Positions 21,766 to 22,816 of a stretch of 22,816 nucleotides of DNA are shown here, in pieces. The position numbers were made by a program, and so were the translations under genes. The notes below the pieces were generated by a model. That model did not search any database. It had not been told where the DNA came from and saw nothing but the letters and a program-made list of their open reading frames with translations. This DNA comes from an uncultured bacterium (GTDB taxonomy: Bacteria > Cyanobacteriota > Vampirovibrionia > Gastranaerophilales > Gastranaerophilaceae). The stretch's first letter is position 1. Each line of letters opens with the position of its first letter. The stretch spans positions 1-22,816 of the forward strand of contig USGC01000010.1 in the NCBI GenBank assembly GCA_900554095.1. Direction: 5' to 3'.

Positions 21766-21824
21766 TTGACATTGGCGAAAAAAACCTTAAATAATTTTCG
21801 GATATATCATACAAAAGTATGATA
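21766..21824 (+). promoter_or_regulatory. Promoter and operator-like palindrome before the TPR gene
   Basis: TTGACA (21766-21771), an 18-nt spacer and AATAAT (21790-21795), then a perfect 8-bp inverted repeat TATCATAC-AAAA-GTATGATA (21805-21824) just after the predicted start. The repeat could be an operator or a 5' mRNA hairpin. The leader to the ATG is about 90 nt. Confidence 0.45.
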
Positions 21825-21889
21825 ACAGAAGGCGAAATTCAGGTTATAGTAGTAAAGTCAATTGATTAGTGAGGTAATGTAAGACCGGT

Positions 21890-22816
21890 ATGGGGCTCAA
21901 CTTAAATAACATATACCAGCGACCTTATGTCGTACAAGACAGAAAAAATCTTGTCAAAAGAAAACAAGATGAGGAAAATTCTGCCGCTAAAGCCCGCCAG
22001 GAAGAACAATCTTCTTCCAACTCCAAAAGCCGCGGACTTCAATACGTCGATAATCAGCCTAAAGTTACACCTGCTTACCAAAAAGCGCCATATGAAGTTT
22101 ACAACGCAAACTTGAGCTACAACACAGGTGTTAACTCTCTTTCTCAAACTGACTTACGCAGTTCTAATATTAATATTGCGCAAATTCTTAAAGACTTCAA
22201 AAACACTGCCGCTGCCATCGGAACCCCCGCTGAATTAAATGAAGAAGTCAACGGATATTTATCCTTAATTCAAGCGCAGGTTACGAAAGACAACCCGAAT
22301 GTAAGGCTCATTAAATCTAATTTGAAAAACGCCTCTACAATTCTTGACAGCTACATTTCGAAAACATTAAACAAAGAGTCAAAAGTTGTCGAAAATTGGG
22401 TTGACGCACTATTTTTACAGCAAATCGACTTTAAATACAACGAAGACGATATTAACCCGCAATTTCTTGTGAAATTTCCGAAAGGTTCAACCGAGCAGGA
22501 GGAAATCGCGCAAACCAAAGGTGTACCGGAGCCTCAGCCCGAGCCAGATCCGGAAGAAGTTCCTGCGGTTAAAACAACCGCTATGCCTCAGGATAAAGAA
22601 TTAAAATCTTTGTTTATTAAATCTAAGAAACTCGCATTTGCTAACGAGCCGGCCAAAGCTATTGAAACTTTTGAAAAAGCGCTCAGCCGTGCAAGCGAAA
22701 TCGGCGACACTGAAACCGGTGCAAAAATTTTCTTTGAAGTCGGAAAAATTTACGATGACCACGATTACTATGCGCAGGCTCTCAAAAGTTATAACAAGTC
22801 GATTAAGGGCACAACT
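21890..22816 (+). CDS. TPR-containing protein with long polar N-terminus (3' end outside window)
   Basis: 309 codons are open to the window edge. Residues 1-75 are polar, Lys/Gln/Ser-rich and probably disordered (MGLNLNNIYQRPYVVQDRKN onward). Residues 93-200 look like a helical domain (NIAQILKDFKNTAAAIGTP; VVENWVDALFLQQIDF). Residues 211-226 are a Pro/Glu linker. From about 238 a TPR array starts: LFIKSKKLAFANEPAKAIETFEKAL, then AKIFFEVGKIYDDHDYYAQALKSYNKSI. TPRs mediate protein-protein contacts. This composition resembles, from memory, hypothetical proteins of Gastranaerophilales. No signal peptide is visible. The start is the first ATG in frame after an in-frame stop; the SD is poor (GAGG 15 nt upstream), so the exact start is less certain. 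Confidence 0.82.
   Translation, partial: MGLNLNNIYQRPYVVQDRKNLVKRKQDEENSAAKARQEEQSSSNSKSRGLQYVDNQPKVTPAYQKAPYEVYNANLSYNTGVNSLSQTDLRSSNINIAQILKDFKNTAAAIGTPAELNEEVNGYLSLIQAQVTKDNPNVRLIKSNLKNASTILDSYISKTLNKESKVVENWVDALFLQQIDFKYNEDDINPQFLVKFPKGSTEQEEIAQTKGVPEPQPEPDPEEVPAVKTTAMPQDKELKSLFIKSKKLAFANEPAKAIETFEKALSRASEIGDTETGAKIFFEVGKIYDDHDYYAQALKSYNKSIKGTT

Overview
The window reads as an AT-rich (roughly 35-38% GC by eye) chromosomal segment of a diderm bacterium, most likely a gut-type non-photosynthetic cyanobacterial relative (Gastranaerophilales / Melainabacteria). This is inference. It rests on an RND-MFP-TolC efflux operon, which requires an outer membrane, and on lineage-style hypothetical proteins: a short N-terminal 'NYSPNFRG' tag at 1431 and a TPR protein with a long polar N-terminus at the right edge. 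No phage, IS element or CRISPR array was seen.

Layout, left to right. 3-623: 3' part of an AAA+ ATPase with a clear terminator. 643-2096: divergent pair of an AlkD-like DNA alkylation repair protein (-) and a tagged basic hypothetical protein (+). 2093-5450 (-): Sfp-type phosphopantetheinyl transferase, HD phosphohydrolase, TIGR04076 protein and a DHA2-family drug exporter, the exporter preceded by its own operator-like palindrome. 5491-6375 (+): EamA/DMT permease, divergent from the PPTase across a symmetric -10 element. 6377-12306 (-): tripartite efflux operon in the order MFP, RND pump, TolC-like protein, from one good promoter. 12524-14667 (+): visibly AT-richer pair, UDP-galactopyranose mutase plus GT2 glycosyltransferase. 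14713-15459 (-): metallo-beta-lactamase-fold hydrolase. 15581-15654 (-): tRNA-Arg(UCU). 15781-16857 (-): DUF2157-like membrane protein. 17058-18044 (+): hypothetical protein with four 11-residue repeats. 18167-20767 (+): alaS. 20840-21201: a compact locus that looks like a type I toxin-antitoxin module. 21202-21744: two small divergent HTH genes. 21890-end (+): TPR protein, cut by the window edge.

The most interesting region is 20864-21191. A 24-codon hydrophobic ORF has a strong promoter and a perfect Shine-Dalgarno that can be sequestered by a perfect 7-nt anti-SD in its own leader. On the opposite strand a promoter and an 11-bp hairpin terminator inside the ORF define a predicted ~105-nt antisense RNA. 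A second theme is transcription architecture: four genes (start codons at 1365, 5450, 15459 and 21520) have a -10 hexamer exactly 6 nt before the ATG and no SD, which predicts leaderless mRNAs. Two of these lie in palindromic -10 elements that could fire in both directions.
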